DNA of 15,850 nucleotides, taken from contig JASLXP010001142.1 of NCBI GenBank assembly GCA_030740295.1, positions 1-15,850 on the forward strand. The letters run 5' to 3'. The stretch's first letter is position 1, and each line of letters opens with the position of its first letter. The notes under the pieces were generated by a model. It was not told the origin of the DNA. It did no database searches and was given only the letters and a program-made list of their open reading frames with translations. This stretch comes from Planctomycetota bacterium (lineage in GTDB: Bacteria > Planctomycetota > PUPC01 > JACPCR01). The translations under genes were made by a program, and so were the position numbers. Positions 1-8,787 of this stretch are shown here, piece after piece.

Positions 1-348
1 CTTTCCGCAGCCGTTCCAGCGTACCGCAGTTGTTCGTCAAGCTACCCCGACAGCGAGTTCGCGGGAGCGGCCCTCGCTAAAGAGGTGGACTACTACTACG
101 ACACCAAAGACTACATGCAGGCAAATGAATTACTCGACCAGATCTTCCAGGATTATCCAGATGCCCCCTTCCTCGACAAGATGCTCATTAAATGGGTCCT
201 CATCGCTTACCGCATGGGCGATTTCGCCAAGGCCCAGGCAAAGGGCAAACAATTACTGTTTGAATACCCATCCAGTCCCTACGCGGGAAAGATAAAGCGA
301 ATACTGCCAAAGATTGAAAAGAAATTGAACAGGAAAAAGGAGGTGTGA
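1..348 (+). CDS. C-terminal part of a TPR (tetratricopeptide) protein, 5' end outside window
   Basis: Frame 1 is open from the first base to a TGA at 346-348, giving 115 residues with no stop, so the gene starts left of the window. The pattern is that of BamD/YbgF-type TPRs: helix pairs ending in YPDSEFA, a YYYDTKDYMQANELL segment, QDYPDAPF, AYRMGDFAKAQAKGKQLL and a final FEYPSSPYAGKI, followed by a lysine-rich tail. A GTG at 85 could act as a start, but the TPR pattern continues upstream of it, so truncation by the window edge is more likely. TPRs are protein-protein interaction scaffolds; the partner is not shown. The next gene on the same strand also ends in a TPR array, so the two may form one envelope-related unit. 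TPR content is clear; the function of the whole protein cannot be read. Confidence 0.75.
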   Translation, partial: LSAAVPAYRSCSSSYPDSEFAGAALAKEVDYYYDTKDYMQANELLDQIFQDYPDAPFLDKMLIKWVLIAYRMGDFAKAQAKGKQLLFEYPSSPYAGKIKRILPKIEKKLNRKKEV

Positions 349-419
349 AGCACGTCTTTTGTGTTTTCTGTTCAGCCGATCTATGACCCTATTTCAATCG
401 CCATCAGCCAATTCCTGCT

Positions 420-436
420 TTCCTGATATCAAGGAA
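420..436. repeat. Short inverted repeat in the leader of the giant gene
   Basis: TTCCT and AGGAA flank a GATATC core plus one extra A, giving a near-perfect 17-base palindrome. It lies between the upstream TPR gene and the giant gene. No run of T follows, so it is not a typical intrinsic terminator. It could be a regulator binding site or chance. Confidence 0.3.
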
Positions 437-439
437 GAA

Positions 440-473
440 AGAACGTAGTTCACAATTGTACTGAACAGGTTCT
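440..473. promoter_or_regulatory. Nested inverted repeats (possible hairpin) upstream of the giant gene
   Basis: AGAAC (440-444) pairs with GTTCT (469-473), and inside it GTTCA (448-452) pairs with TGAAC (462-466) around a nine-base loop. The two stems are separated by a 3/2 internal loop. The structure ends about 12 bases before the AGGAG motif of the giant gene, so it would lie in the 5' leader if transcription starts upstream. It may be an RNA hairpin or a dyad operator. No T-tract follows, which argues against an intrinsic terminator. Confidence 0.35.
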
Positions 474-484
474 AACCAAGATAT

Positions 485-489
485 AGGAG
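485..489 (+). promoter_or_regulatory. AGGAG Shine-Dalgarno-like motif, unusually far from the start
   Basis: AGGAG is the only good ribosome-binding motif before the giant gene, but 17 bases separate it from the ATG at 507. I found no in-frame ATG, GTG or TTG between them. Either spacing is loose in this organism, initiation does not depend on this motif, or the leader folds to shorten the distance. The ATG at 519 is even further away. Confidence 0.35.
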
Positions 490-506
490 CAAAATATCTA
501 CCTGAT

Positions 507-3500
507 ATGAAAGATACCATGGCCTCGCACTGGTTCTGCCTCCCTCTCTGCTTCCTCATTCCGCTTTTCGCTGAAGATCAGACGAACAGATTTGATTCCC
601 TCCTGAGTAAGGTCCGCTCGGTTTCTGAATCCGGTGCTACTGACGCTGAGGCACAAGAACTACTTACCGTAGCGGTAAAAATCGGCCGGCCATTTGCCGC
701 TCATCAGGCCATCAAAAACTATTTAAAGAATGTTGTCTCGCCCAGCTCTGAGCTTCTGGTTCTTTCGGCTAGGAATGCCGAATACTCCGGTGATTTCAGG
801 TCCGCGGTGACCCGGTACAAAACCTATCTTGCTTCTGCGACGCCTGATGCGAAGGCGTCCGATATCGCCGCGCGGATGTATGAGATCATGATTGATTTCT
901 TAAAGTCATATTACGAGGCATATGACTTTATGCGGAGGGACGGACATAGATTCCGGCACTCGATTAAGGCGAAGAAATTCGACGGTTGGTTTCTTTCCCT
1001 TGCATTGAAACGCAACGAATATGATGTCGTTGCAGAACGATTGCATGAAGTATTGAAGACGACACCAGCCAAGGATCGCCATTTCTACAGCCGGTATGTT
1101 GCTGATTATCTGTACCGCCTGTACCGGTTCTACGATTACACAGAATCCAAACTTAAGGGGCTTCAATACCTTAAATTGATTCCACCCCTTGTCGATGACC
1201 CTAACTTGAGTGCGCGTTTCGCATTCCAGGCAGCATACATGGATTTCTATGTCCGCCGAAAAGGCAGTAAGCCTGAAGAGCTTAATGCCCTGTTCGCGCC
1301 GATTTATCAGCAGGCAGTGAAACTTTTTGACCGTTTCCCGGATAGAGATACTGCCCAATCGATCATTCGAACCATGGGGGCATACAACCAGGCGCCCGAA
1401 TGGAATGTGACCGGTTCTGAAAAGAACAAGTTTCTCGAATACGCAATCACTCGAATGAAGACGGAGGAAGACCAGCGCTGGATCTTCTCGACAGGGTCAC
1501 CATTCATGGGTGTCACCATCTGGTTGAAACACGCGGACCGGTATCCCTGGCTTGTCAACTATGTGTCGAACACTTCTGCACGCACTTACATAGGCTACGT
1601 GCCCCGTGATCGCTATCCGGCGATTGCTCCCAAACTTGTCAATTCCAGGCAGCACTATGCCCTTCTTGCGCGGGCGATTGCGGCCGGTGACGATCCCGTT
1701 AAAGGACTTGATGCCCTAATGCTGAATCTGTGGCACCTGGATTTTGGGGCGGTCTACAAATTAGTTAATTACGAATACTTTTATGCCTACAATCAACTCT
1801 ATGGCAACGCGGACAGGCTCAGCGGGATGGTAACTTCCTTTGGCGAGCGCTACTTGTCTAAAGGCCCCGTCCCCTTGTTTGATACGGATGCCTCTAAGGA
1901 ATTCGTCTACCACGCGTGGCGACACTACACGACAGATATCGCAAAACTGAGCGCTGCACTTCACTCGCTTGATTGGGTGCCGTACTCGGCAGAGGAGCGA
2001 AAGGTTGTATTCCAGATGGGCTACGAGACATTTACTAAATGGGCCGAGGCATCACGAAAAGAACTCACCCTCCTCAAGGCCGGGACTGACCTCACCGATG
2101 TGCAAAAAAAACGCATCAAGGAACTCGACGATGCCCTGCTGAAGGTCAATGACATTGACAAAGTGTTCAAGCAGGTGATGAGTGTTGCAGTCAATCGCAG
2201 CGGCCGATTTCCAAATCCTCTAACGCAGAAGATGGTTGAAGCAAGAAAGGCCGTTCAGGCTGAGAATCTGACCTTATACGTTCAGAAGGCAAAAGAGATC
2301 TACAGCCTGGTTCGGATGCATGAGGCACGCAAAGTGCCATACGGCCGGGCCGCGCTGAAATACATTTCTTCGAATCACAAGGGGCTGGAGACTTTTGACC
2401 TGCAGGCATATTTACTCGAGGAAGAGCTGAAGCAGGTCCAGCCGAATCAGTGGAATTCAGATATAGGCATCACCTATTGGGCCATGAACTCCGGCCGTAC
2501 CGGCTGGCCGGCTTCTTCTCCTGTCGGAGACAGACCTCGTCAAAAGAAACTCAATGAGCTGTTCAAGTCATCGTTTCTTGCTCAAATGAAGCGCGGCAAG
2601 TACTGGCCCTGGCTCTTTAACGTGGCTCGTACTTCCTGCCGGGGCAGCGGATGGTACCAATATAACTGGTGCAGCGAGGTCATGGAACAGGCAATCCTGA
2701 AAAAGTCGTTTTACCAGACAAACCATCGTCCTTTCGACGCTACCCAACATGTGACGACGAACTATATGTATCTGCTCAGGCACGAGTTCACTACGCTATA
2801 TAAAAAGTATCCGTCCCAATATTTTGATAACGATTATCTGGAAGAGTCCAAACGAGTGGGTCGCTTTGATCGGCGGTACTTTGAAGCCGGCTATGACAGC
2901 GATCTGACCATCCGCAAGTTTTATGCGGCCGAACTACTAAAGGGAAAAGACTACGCGCCGACTTCTTCCCTGAGGGGCACTTGGTACTATCGGTCGATGA
3001 GCACATCGGTACGTCCCGACATCATAAAATACTTTGACAAAGCTTACGGGAAGACACGGTTCGATGGAGAGGCTATGGGCTACGGCTGGTTCAACCTGAA
3101 TACGAATCACAACATGAAGCTCCCGAAGATCCGGAAAGAATTCTTTGACCGGCTGAACAAATGGGTGGATCGCTCGATGGAGCGTCCTGTTCGCGATGCG
3201 GTTCCGAGCATGTTTTCTTTGAGCCAAATCAAACCGATTGATTTGACGGACTCGGAGCTCGATGCCCTGATGCGAATTTTCCATGTTGTACCTGACTTAT
3301 ACGGTTCTCGGACAGGCTACACTGGGTATCAGAACTATCATTATCTCGTCCGTACGGTTCATGAAGGGCTCATCGCCAGCGGCCGCAGCGCAGTACTATT
3401 CCAGGCAATTCCGTATTTCTGGAGAATCATGAATGACATTTCCCACTATCCGCACCGGGCTCAGGACACCCGTGAGCAGGTAAACAGATACGTCGTCGGC

Positions 3501-6500
3501 CTACTGGAAGAAGAGAAATATGAGCTTGCGGCCTGCTACAGCATTTCCGGTCTGGAAATCGCAAACCGGCGGCTCAATGAACAGCACAAAATCACCCTGA
3601 TGAACGGCCGTTCGAAGGCCGTGGCCCGTATCGGCGGCATCCCCGTGGCCAAAACTGACCCTCGCTATCCCCTCTTCGAGGCCCAGGTCGCGTTTCTTGC
3701 TGGTAACCTGAATTCTGCGTGGAAACTGTATAAGGATAACAAGGAGGCCCTCGAAGAGGCTTACAAAGACCTTGACAGTGGATTCCTTGTATGGCTGGTC
3801 GAGAAAAATACCCAGCTTCGAGATTTTGGTGCTGCCGAATCGTTTGCTCAATTGCTGATCAGATGGGTCGACAGCAATCCGGAGGCTTTTGATTCTGAGG
3901 TGCGCGCCAGGCTGTTCCTGTCCTACGCTGACATCGCCTTTTACCGTCAGGAATTCCCGCGGGCCCGTGCCCAGTACGACCGTATCGTAGCGACACCCGC
4001 ATTCAGGGATACCGTGGGCGGCAAGACAGCTAGTATCCGAATAGCTGCGGTCGACACGCTTACCAAAAACTATCAGCAAGCCATCGAACGTCTCGAGCGA
4101 ATTGCCGCGTCGCAGGACACCGTTTCCCAAGTCGGAGCGAACTACCAACTTGCTGTCATTAAATTCGATCAGGAAGAATATGATGAGGCGGGTGAGTTCC
4201 TCGACCGGGTTCTGCTCCTCCAACCCGACCACGCGGATGCAAAAATTCTGAAGGGACGGCTCTACCTTAAACGAAAAAAACTAATTGAAGCGACTGAAAT
4301 TGATCTTGGAATCACGACAGCCAAAAGGATCATCATTCCGGGCAAGCCGTTGAAGGTGAAGCTGGAGGACCGCAATCTCTCCATCGTGGGCAAAACAACT
4401 AATATAGAAATCCGTGCATGGACCACCTCCGGAGATGAAGAAATATTCAGCCTCTTCCCCTTTGGCGATTCGCGGACGCGATTTGAAGGCGGTTTGCCGA
4501 CCGAGCTTGGGGTCGCTGAAAAGAACAACTTTGCATTGCAGCTCCTTGGCAATGACAAGGTCTATTACGATTTCTCCGAAAAGTTCAAGGTGAGTCACGG
4601 CATCAAATCGACATCGCCTATCGCACTCACTGTGGCTTCGGACGGCAATCTTCAGGCATCTTCGAGCCGCATTCCGACGCAAAAGGAACTAGATGAAATA
4701 GCTCTGCGCGCCGCGCTCAAGATCGGTGCGAGGGGCGCCCTCTCGACTGCGAGGGCTGGTAACCTTATCCGGCCCGGGAATCCGGTTTACATGCGTGTGA
4801 CAGACCTTGACCGTTCGACGACTGCAGAGGTGGACAGAATCGGCACCGCCATCAGCACGAGCAGCGGTGACCGTGTGCAGGGGCACGCTTTGGTCGAAAC
4901 TGGCGAAGCGACCGGCATCTTCGAGAACACAGTGAAGACGGCACCTGCACAGCCGACCGCGTTTGCTCCCGAATCGATGGAGGGACGCTCGCCTAATTTC
5001 TGTATTTCGCCAAAGAAATATTTGCCCTGGGTTGCCGAGCCCGATAATCAGCGCCCGAAGTTTTACGGCGTGGACCTGAATGACAATGTTCCGCTCGGCA
5101 AGATGCGCATCGAGGCAGCCGTGCCTGGGCGCAAACTTAAGGAGTTTCTCATTCAGACTTCCTACAACAACAAAAAGTTCACTACCGTTGGCTGGTGGCC
5201 AAGAGAATACAAACCCTGGCTGGGCCAGTTGCATCTTGAAGTAGCCCGGGCTCCCAAGCTTCCTAAGGACCTCAGCCCCCACCTCGAGTGGGGATATATT
5301 CCGGTGGGCAGCCCCAAGGCCGTGCACGATTTGAAGGAATTCAGTTTCCATCTCAGCAGTCATTACTTTCATCACGACACTAAAGGTCGCAGGCTCGATC
5401 TGCCGACTCTCTATCCGAGCCACAACTTCGTTGCCCGGATTCGGGGCGCCTTTTATTCGCCCAAATACCAGCGCCGTTCGTTTACGCTCAAGCTCTCCGA
5501 GAGGACTAAAATGGCAAAGGTCACCTTCCTCGTGGACGGGCAGTCCCCCAAAGATCTGGCGACACCGCGCATCGAGCTCGGGCTAGAAAAGGGCGTGCAC
5601 ACCATTGAGGTGACGGTTACCGGTACGTATCGGGACAGCGTGAAGGGCGCGCTCTACTGGGATATCGACAAAGCGCCGTACGAAGAACCTGTCCCCGCTT
5701 CGCTCTTCACAGAGAACGTTGAGAAAGTGCAAAAGGTCTTCACTCGTGGGCTGGCGAAAATTCAACCAACAGAAGACCACAGTGCCTTTGACATTGAATA
5801 TCCCAGCGACATCAGCACGCGCATTCTTCGACTCATTATGATCGATTTCGAAACCGATGCGCCGGCCATCAACAAAATCCACCTCACGAACACTGCCGGC
5901 GAAAAGGTACTGCCGACGCCACAGGATTTCGCTGAACTGATGAAAAATGACATCCTGGAGATCATTCCGGGCGACCGAATCACGGTCCGCTACAAAGACC
6001 CCAAGCACATCTCACGCGGTCTGGATGTGCACGAACGTTTCCTGAGCGCGTCTTACAACAACGCTTCCTTGAGCGCGGCCTTCATAGAGGTCACCCGCAG
6101 CGGTGACATTCTCAATCAGAACTACATTCCAATTGTGCGTTTCAAGACCGGCGAGCCGATCGTGGTATTCATCAACGACCCGGACGCGGATGTGTCTGAA
6201 AAATTTGACACGGTCACTTTTACTGCGCAGGTGATCGGCCAGGATCGCAAACTCACGTTGAAAGCCCTCGAAACTCAGGAAAGCTCCGCCACCTTCGTTG
6301 GCCGCATTTTCCCATCGGAAGAAGAGCCCAAGCGCCCGGCCGATCTGCAGCTCAGTGATGACGACAACATCATGCTGACCTATATGGATCGCGAGAACAC
6401 AGACCCGGGCATTCCGTGGTTTCGTTCTTATAAGGTCCGACAAACTTTCTGGCAGGACCCGGAGCTTCGACTCTACGATACGGAGTCGGCCGTCTTTGAG

Positions 6501-8525
6501 GAAAAGCAGACAAATGCAAAGGGCAAGGAAGTTCTCGTCATCGGTCGGATGCTCGTCATCACCCGTCCGGATGACCCGACAGACGTGGTGACCATGCACG
6601 CATCAAACGGCGAGGAGGGTGAAAAGAAACCCGAAGCGCCGAAAGAGGAAGCCCCGCCTGAGCCCGGCGAAGAGCCTGAGAACGATGAATCGAACAGCGG
6701 GCCCAAAGAAATCTTCTCCTACTTCGATGGTCCTATCATTGCGGAAATCCTCTGGCCGACGATCGCACTCTCAGTGCGGAGCAGAGCGCAAATGTATGTG
6801 CAGACCTCGAGCGGGCGTGAGCTCGTCGAGGCCAACGCAACTGCGACGGCCGACGGCGTCGTGCCGCCACCATTTAATGTCAATGTGCCGGGCACGACTC
6901 TGTTGACCACTGGGGCAGGGGGCCCGGGCGTGAACGTTAAATCCACTCTCTACCAGGATTCCATTCTGCGCGGCGCCAAGTTTGAAGACAGCCCGCTCGA
7001 AGTGGGCCTCTTCACTTTTCATATTCCTTATATGCTTGGCGACATACAGGAGTATTCTCCGGCAGCCGACCCGGATGCTGCCAAGGATGAAGACAAAGAA
7101 CACCGCGGCAGGCTGCGGGTCCGCGGCGGCGACAGTATCTTCGTCGGCTTCCAATATGTGGATGAAGCCGAAAAGGAACACTGGCTTACGGGCAGTTTCA
7201 AGCTCAAGTCCGATTATGATTTCCACATTCTTGACCGTCGTTACGAAAAGAAACTCGCCGGCATCCACGTTGGAGAGACACTCTACTTCCGGGTCATCGA
7301 CAAAAGCAAAGACGTCGGTGGGGAGCGAGACGAGATTTCGATTACCCTCGCCACGGCCGGCGGAAGTTTCCTCTCGCTGCCGCTCAAAGAGACCTTTGAG
7401 CACACCGGTGAATTCCGCGGCCTGCTGCGGCCGGTCTATGCGGAACAGGGCCAGGACATTGCCGACAATCAACTTGGCGTCACATATGGCGATACGATCA
7501 CCGTCACGTATGGCGATGAAAACGATATCGATAAGGTCGTCCGCACCGTAGAAGTTTTCAAGGGCGCCAACGGTTCGATTCTGTCGTTCACCAAACGATT
7601 CAAAGACCCGGAAATCGCGGCGCAGACACAGTTCACCATCGCCGAGGCATACTTCGAGCTCGCCAAAAAACACCGCAAACTTGGACAGAAGGACCTGTCG
7701 AAACAAGAGATCGAGGAGGGCAAACGTCTGTTGGAAGAAGCTAGCCGCGATTTCCCCAACACGGAGACGAAAGCGCAGGCCGATTATCTGCTCGCAAATC
7801 TCTCACTCGAATTCGCCGAAGAGACTGAGGATGCCAAGGAGAAGCAGCAACTCTTCAACGAGGCGGTAAACCGTTTCAGTGACATCGTCGCCTCCAACCC
7901 GGAGGGAAGCTACGCTCCCAAATCTCAATACAAGAAGGCGCTCGTCTTTGAGAAGATGGGGCTCGTCGACCGGGCTTGTGAGGAATACGTCAAGCTCTCC
8001 TACCGCTATCCCGATAACGAGCTCGTTGCGGAAACCATCAGCCGGCTCGGTCAGTATTTCTGGCAGAAGGGCCGTGAGCTGCGCAAGGCCGCGGCCGTCA
8101 TTGAAGAAGAGGTCGAGCGGCTCAAACAGCAGCAGGCCGCGCTCAACATGTATCGCACATCGGGCGAAGTGTTCGGCCGCCTATCCAGCCGCTTCCCCAC
8201 CCACAAGCTCGCCGCCCGGACCAGCGTCCTTTCCGGACAGGCATACATCCAGGCAGAGGATTACGACAAGTCCATCGAAATCCTCAGCATGAGCGTCAAG
8301 AAATACGAAGACGACAAGGTCGCCTGTCCGGAAGCCATGTACTGGCTTGCGGACAGCTACACGCGCCGGGCAAAACAGAAGGACATGGTCGAGGCTTATC
8401 GCACCTTCAAGAAACTCACCTGGGATTTCCCCGCCAGCAAGTGGGCCAAGTATGCACGAGGGCGGCTGGTAGAAGACAAGATGGCCGGCATCGAGGAGCA
8501 GGCATTGCAGGGGGAGGAGCAGTAA
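507..8525 (+). CDS. Giant exported TPR / beta-sandwich repeat protein (2,672 aa)
   Basis: Function unknown; likely a very large periplasmic or cell-surface scaffold. Residues 1-22 form a Sec-type signal peptide (hydrophobic LPLCFLIPLFA, probable cleavage before EDQ). About 40-1130 is helical, rich in Tyr/Trp/Phe and not recognised, with one close Cys pair (C711, C722). About 1134-1257 is a TPR array (motifs such as ANYQLAVIKFDQEEYDEA). About 1270-2345 is beta-rich with repeated units: PGxP-type strands at 1278, 1423, 1881 and 2255; ET..TG.F-type motifs at 1464, 1922, 2164 (degenerate) and 2295; GD.I.V.Y.D-type motifs at 1822, 1951, 2208 and 2328. A PA14-like segment lies at about 1641-1708. 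An acidic Pro/Glu linker lies at about 2035-2070. About 2364-2672 is a BamD/YbgF-like TPR array. The TPR ends suggest partner binding; the middle resembles surface-protein domains. I see no transmembrane helix after the signal and no C-terminal sorting motif. The reading frame is intact throughout. Confidence 0.9.
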   Translation: MKDTMASHWFCLPLCFLIPLFAEDQTNRFDSLLSKVRSVSESGATDAEAQELLTVAVKIGRPFAAHQAIKNYLKNVVSPSSELLVLSARNAEYSGDFRSAVTRYKTYLASATPDAKASDIAARMYEIMIDFLKSYYEAYDFMRRDGHRFRHSIKAKKFDGWFLSLALKRNEYDVVAERLHEVLKTTPAKDRHFYSRYVADYLYRLYRFYDYTESKLKGLQYLKLIPPLVDDPNLSARFAFQAAYMDFYVRRKGSKPEELNALFAPIYQQAVKLFDRFPDRDTAQSIIRTMGAYNQAPEWNVTGSEKNKFLEYAITRMKTEEDQRWIFSTGSPFMGVTIWLKHADRYPWLVNYVSNTSARTYIGYVPRDRYPAIAPKLVNSRQHYALLARAIAAGDDPVKGLDALMLNLWHLDFGAVYKLVNYEYFYAYNQLYGNADRLSGMVTSFGERYLSKGPVPLFDTDASKEFVYHAWRHYTTDIAKLSAALHSLDWVPYSAEERKVVFQMGYETFTKWAEASRKELTLLKAGTDLTDVQKKRIKELDDALLKVNDIDKVFKQVMSVAVNRSGRFPNPLTQKMVEARKAVQAENLTLYVQKAKEIYSLVRMHEARKVPYGRAALKYISSNHKGLETFDLQAYLLEEELKQVQPNQWNSDIGITYWAMNSGRTGWPASSPVGDRPRQKKLNELFKSSFLAQMKRGKYWPWLFNVARTSCRGSGWYQYNWCSEVMEQAILKKSFYQTNHRPFDATQHVTTNYMYLLRHEFTTLYKKYPSQYFDNDYLEESKRVGRFDRRYFEAGYDSDLTIRKFYAAELLKGKDYAPTSSLRGTWYYRSMSTSVRPDIIKYFDKAYGKTRFDGEAMGYGWFNLNTNHNMKLPKIRKEFFDRLNKWVDRSMERPVRDAVPSMFSLSQIKPIDLTDSELDALMRIFHVVPDLYGSRTGYTGYQNYHYLVRTVHEGLIASGRSAVLFQAIPYFWRIMNDISHYPHRAQDTREQVNRYVVGLLEEEKYELAACYSISGLEIANRRLNEQHKITLMNGRSKAVARIGGIPVAKTDPRYPLFEAQVAFLAGNLNSAWKLYKDNKEALEEAYKDLDSGFLVWLVEKNTQLRDFGAAESFAQLLIRWVDSNPEAFDSEVRARLFLSYADIAFYRQEFPRARAQYDRIVATPAFRDTVGGKTASIRIAAVDTLTKNYQQAIERLERIAASQDTVSQVGANYQLAVIKFDQEEYDEAGEFLDRVLLLQPDHADAKILKGRLYLKRKKLIEATEIDLGITTAKRIIIPGKPLKVKLEDRNLSIVGKTTNIEIRAWTTSGDEEIFSLFPFGDSRTRFEGGLPTELGVAEKNNFALQLLGNDKVYYDFSEKFKVSHGIKSTSPIALTVASDGNLQASSSRIPTQKELDEIALRAALKIGARGALSTARAGNLIRPGNPVYMRVTDLDRSTTAEVDRIGTAISTSSGDRVQGHALVETGEATGIFENTVKTAPAQPTAFAPESMEGRSPNFCISPKKYLPWVAEPDNQRPKFYGVDLNDNVPLGKMRIEAAVPGRKLKEFLIQTSYNNKKFTTVGWWPREYKPWLGQLHLEVARAPKLPKDLSPHLEWGYIPVGSPKAVHDLKEFSFHLSSHYFHHDTKGRRLDLPTLYPSHNFVARIRGAFYSPKYQRRSFTLKLSERTKMAKVTFLVDGQSPKDLATPRIELGLEKGVHTIEVTVTGTYRDSVKGALYWDIDKAPYEEPVPASLFTENVEKVQKVFTRGLAKIQPTEDHSAFDIEYPSDISTRILRLIMIDFETDAPAINKIHLTNTAGEKVLPTPQDFAELMKNDILEIIPGDRITVRYKDPKHISRGLDVHERFLSASYNNASLSAAFIEVTRSGDILNQNYIPIVRFKTGEPIVVFINDPDADVSEKFDTVTFTAQVIGQDRKLTLKALETQESSATFVGRIFPSEEEPKRPADLQLSDDDNIMLTYMDRENTDPGIPWFRSYKVRQTFWQDPELRLYDTESAVFEEKQTNAKGKEVLVIGRMLVITRPDDPTDVVTMHASNGEEGEKKPEAPKEEAPPEPGEEPENDESNSGPKEIFSYFDGPIIAEILWPTIALSVRSRAQMYVQTSSGRELVEANATATADGVVPPPFNVNVPGTTLLTTGAGGPGVNVKSTLYQDSILRGAKFEDSPLEVGLFTFHIPYMLGDIQEYSPAADPDAAKDEDKEHRGRLRVRGGDSIFVGFQYVDEAEKEHWLTGSFKLKSDYDFHILDRRYEKKLAGIHVGETLYFRVIDKSKDVGGERDEISITLATAGGSFLSLPLKETFEHTGEFRGLLRPVYAEQGQDIADNQLGVTYGDTITVTYGDENDIDKVVRTVEVFKGANGSILSFTKRFKDPEIAAQTQFTIAEAYFELAKKHRKLGQKDLSKQEIEEGKRLLEEASRDFPNTETKAQADYLLANLSLEFAEETEDAKEKQQLFNEAVNRFSDIVASNPEGSYAPKSQYKKALVFEKMGLVDRACEEYVKLSYRYPDNELVAETISRLGQYFWQKGRELRKAAAVIEEEVERLKQQQAALNMYRTSGEVFGRLSSRFPTHKLAARTSVLSGQAYIQAEDYDKSIEILSMSVKKYEDDKVACPEAMYWLADSYTRRAKQKDMVEAYRTFKKLTWDFPASKWAKYARGRLVEDKMAGIEEQALQGEEQ
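4338..7530 (+). other. Region encoding repeated Ig-like/S-layer-type beta domains inside the giant protein
   Basis: The encoded units share a strand of the form (P)G(K/N/E)P followed by hydrophobic residues and D, then an ET..TG.F motif, then GD.I.V.Y.D. Clear copies of the last two are ETGEATGIF (1464) with GDRITVRYKD (1822), ETQESSATF (1922) with DDDNIMLTYMD (1951), and ETFEHTGEF (2295) with GDTITVTYGD (2328). A degenerate copy is LEVGLFTF (2164) with GGDSIFVGFQYVD (2208). A preceding unit at 1278-1356 (PGKPLKVKLED, TSGDE, GNDKVYYDF) has the same outline without the ET motif. Similar motifs are known from archaeal and bacterial surface proteins. The Asp/Glu-rich turns could bind calcium, which is inference. 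Confidence 0.6.
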
Positions 8526-8734
8526 GATCGTGGAGCCTGCTTCAGAGGGGATAGCGATACCTGAAGGCGGCCCACAAACTTGAGCGAACTGCCGAGGCTT
8601 CCTGCAGTCTGCACATGTCTTTACTGCGACGGTTACACTCACATAGGAACAGCCACAAATTACTCAGGTCCGTGGCGCCCGCCTTCGGCGAAAATCGGCC
8701 GGAAGATAGCCTCTACGCGTACCGGCGATCTGAC

Positions 8735-8762
8735 TTTACAGATTGGCCTTTTCGATTATCAA
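8735..8762 (+). promoter_or_regulatory. Candidate sigma70-type promoter for the transhydrogenase gene
   Basis: TTTACA (8735-8740, five of six to TTGACA), a 16-base spacer and TATCAA (8757-8762, four of six to TATAAT). It would start RNA near 8769, leaving a leader of about 19 bases that keeps the GAGG motif at 8777-8780. The rest of the 262-base gap after the giant gene shows no convincing gene, RNA or terminator. Confidence 0.4.
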
Positions 8763-8787
8763 TGCATCTTTCCCCCGAGGATTAGCC

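Noticed and set aside
456..485. TTGTAC-N17-AGATAT as a promoter for the giant gene
   Set aside because: The -35 match is only three of six, and transcription from it would begin near or after the AGGAG motif and so exclude it.
6982..7551. Plus-strand 189-residue frame inside the giant gene
   Set aside because: It is an out-of-frame shadow of the giant gene with Arg/Ser-rich low-information sequence and no independent start signal.
3501..7706. Long minus-strand open frames opposite the giant gene (3501-4232, 4689-5423, 6771-7706)
   Set aside because: They lie wholly opposite a well-supported coding frame, show no recognisable domains or signal peptides, and are the expected by-product of codon bias in the plus-strand gene.
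8526..8734. Small RNA or terminator in the gap after the giant gene
   Set aside because: Only a four-pair CGCC-TTC-GGCG stem (8680-8690) was seen, with no T-run; it is too weak to call.
8743..8787. TTG start extending the transhydrogenase by 15 residues
   Set aside because: The family N-terminus matches the ATG at 8788, which has a well-placed GAGG motif; the TTG would also lie within the candidate promoter.
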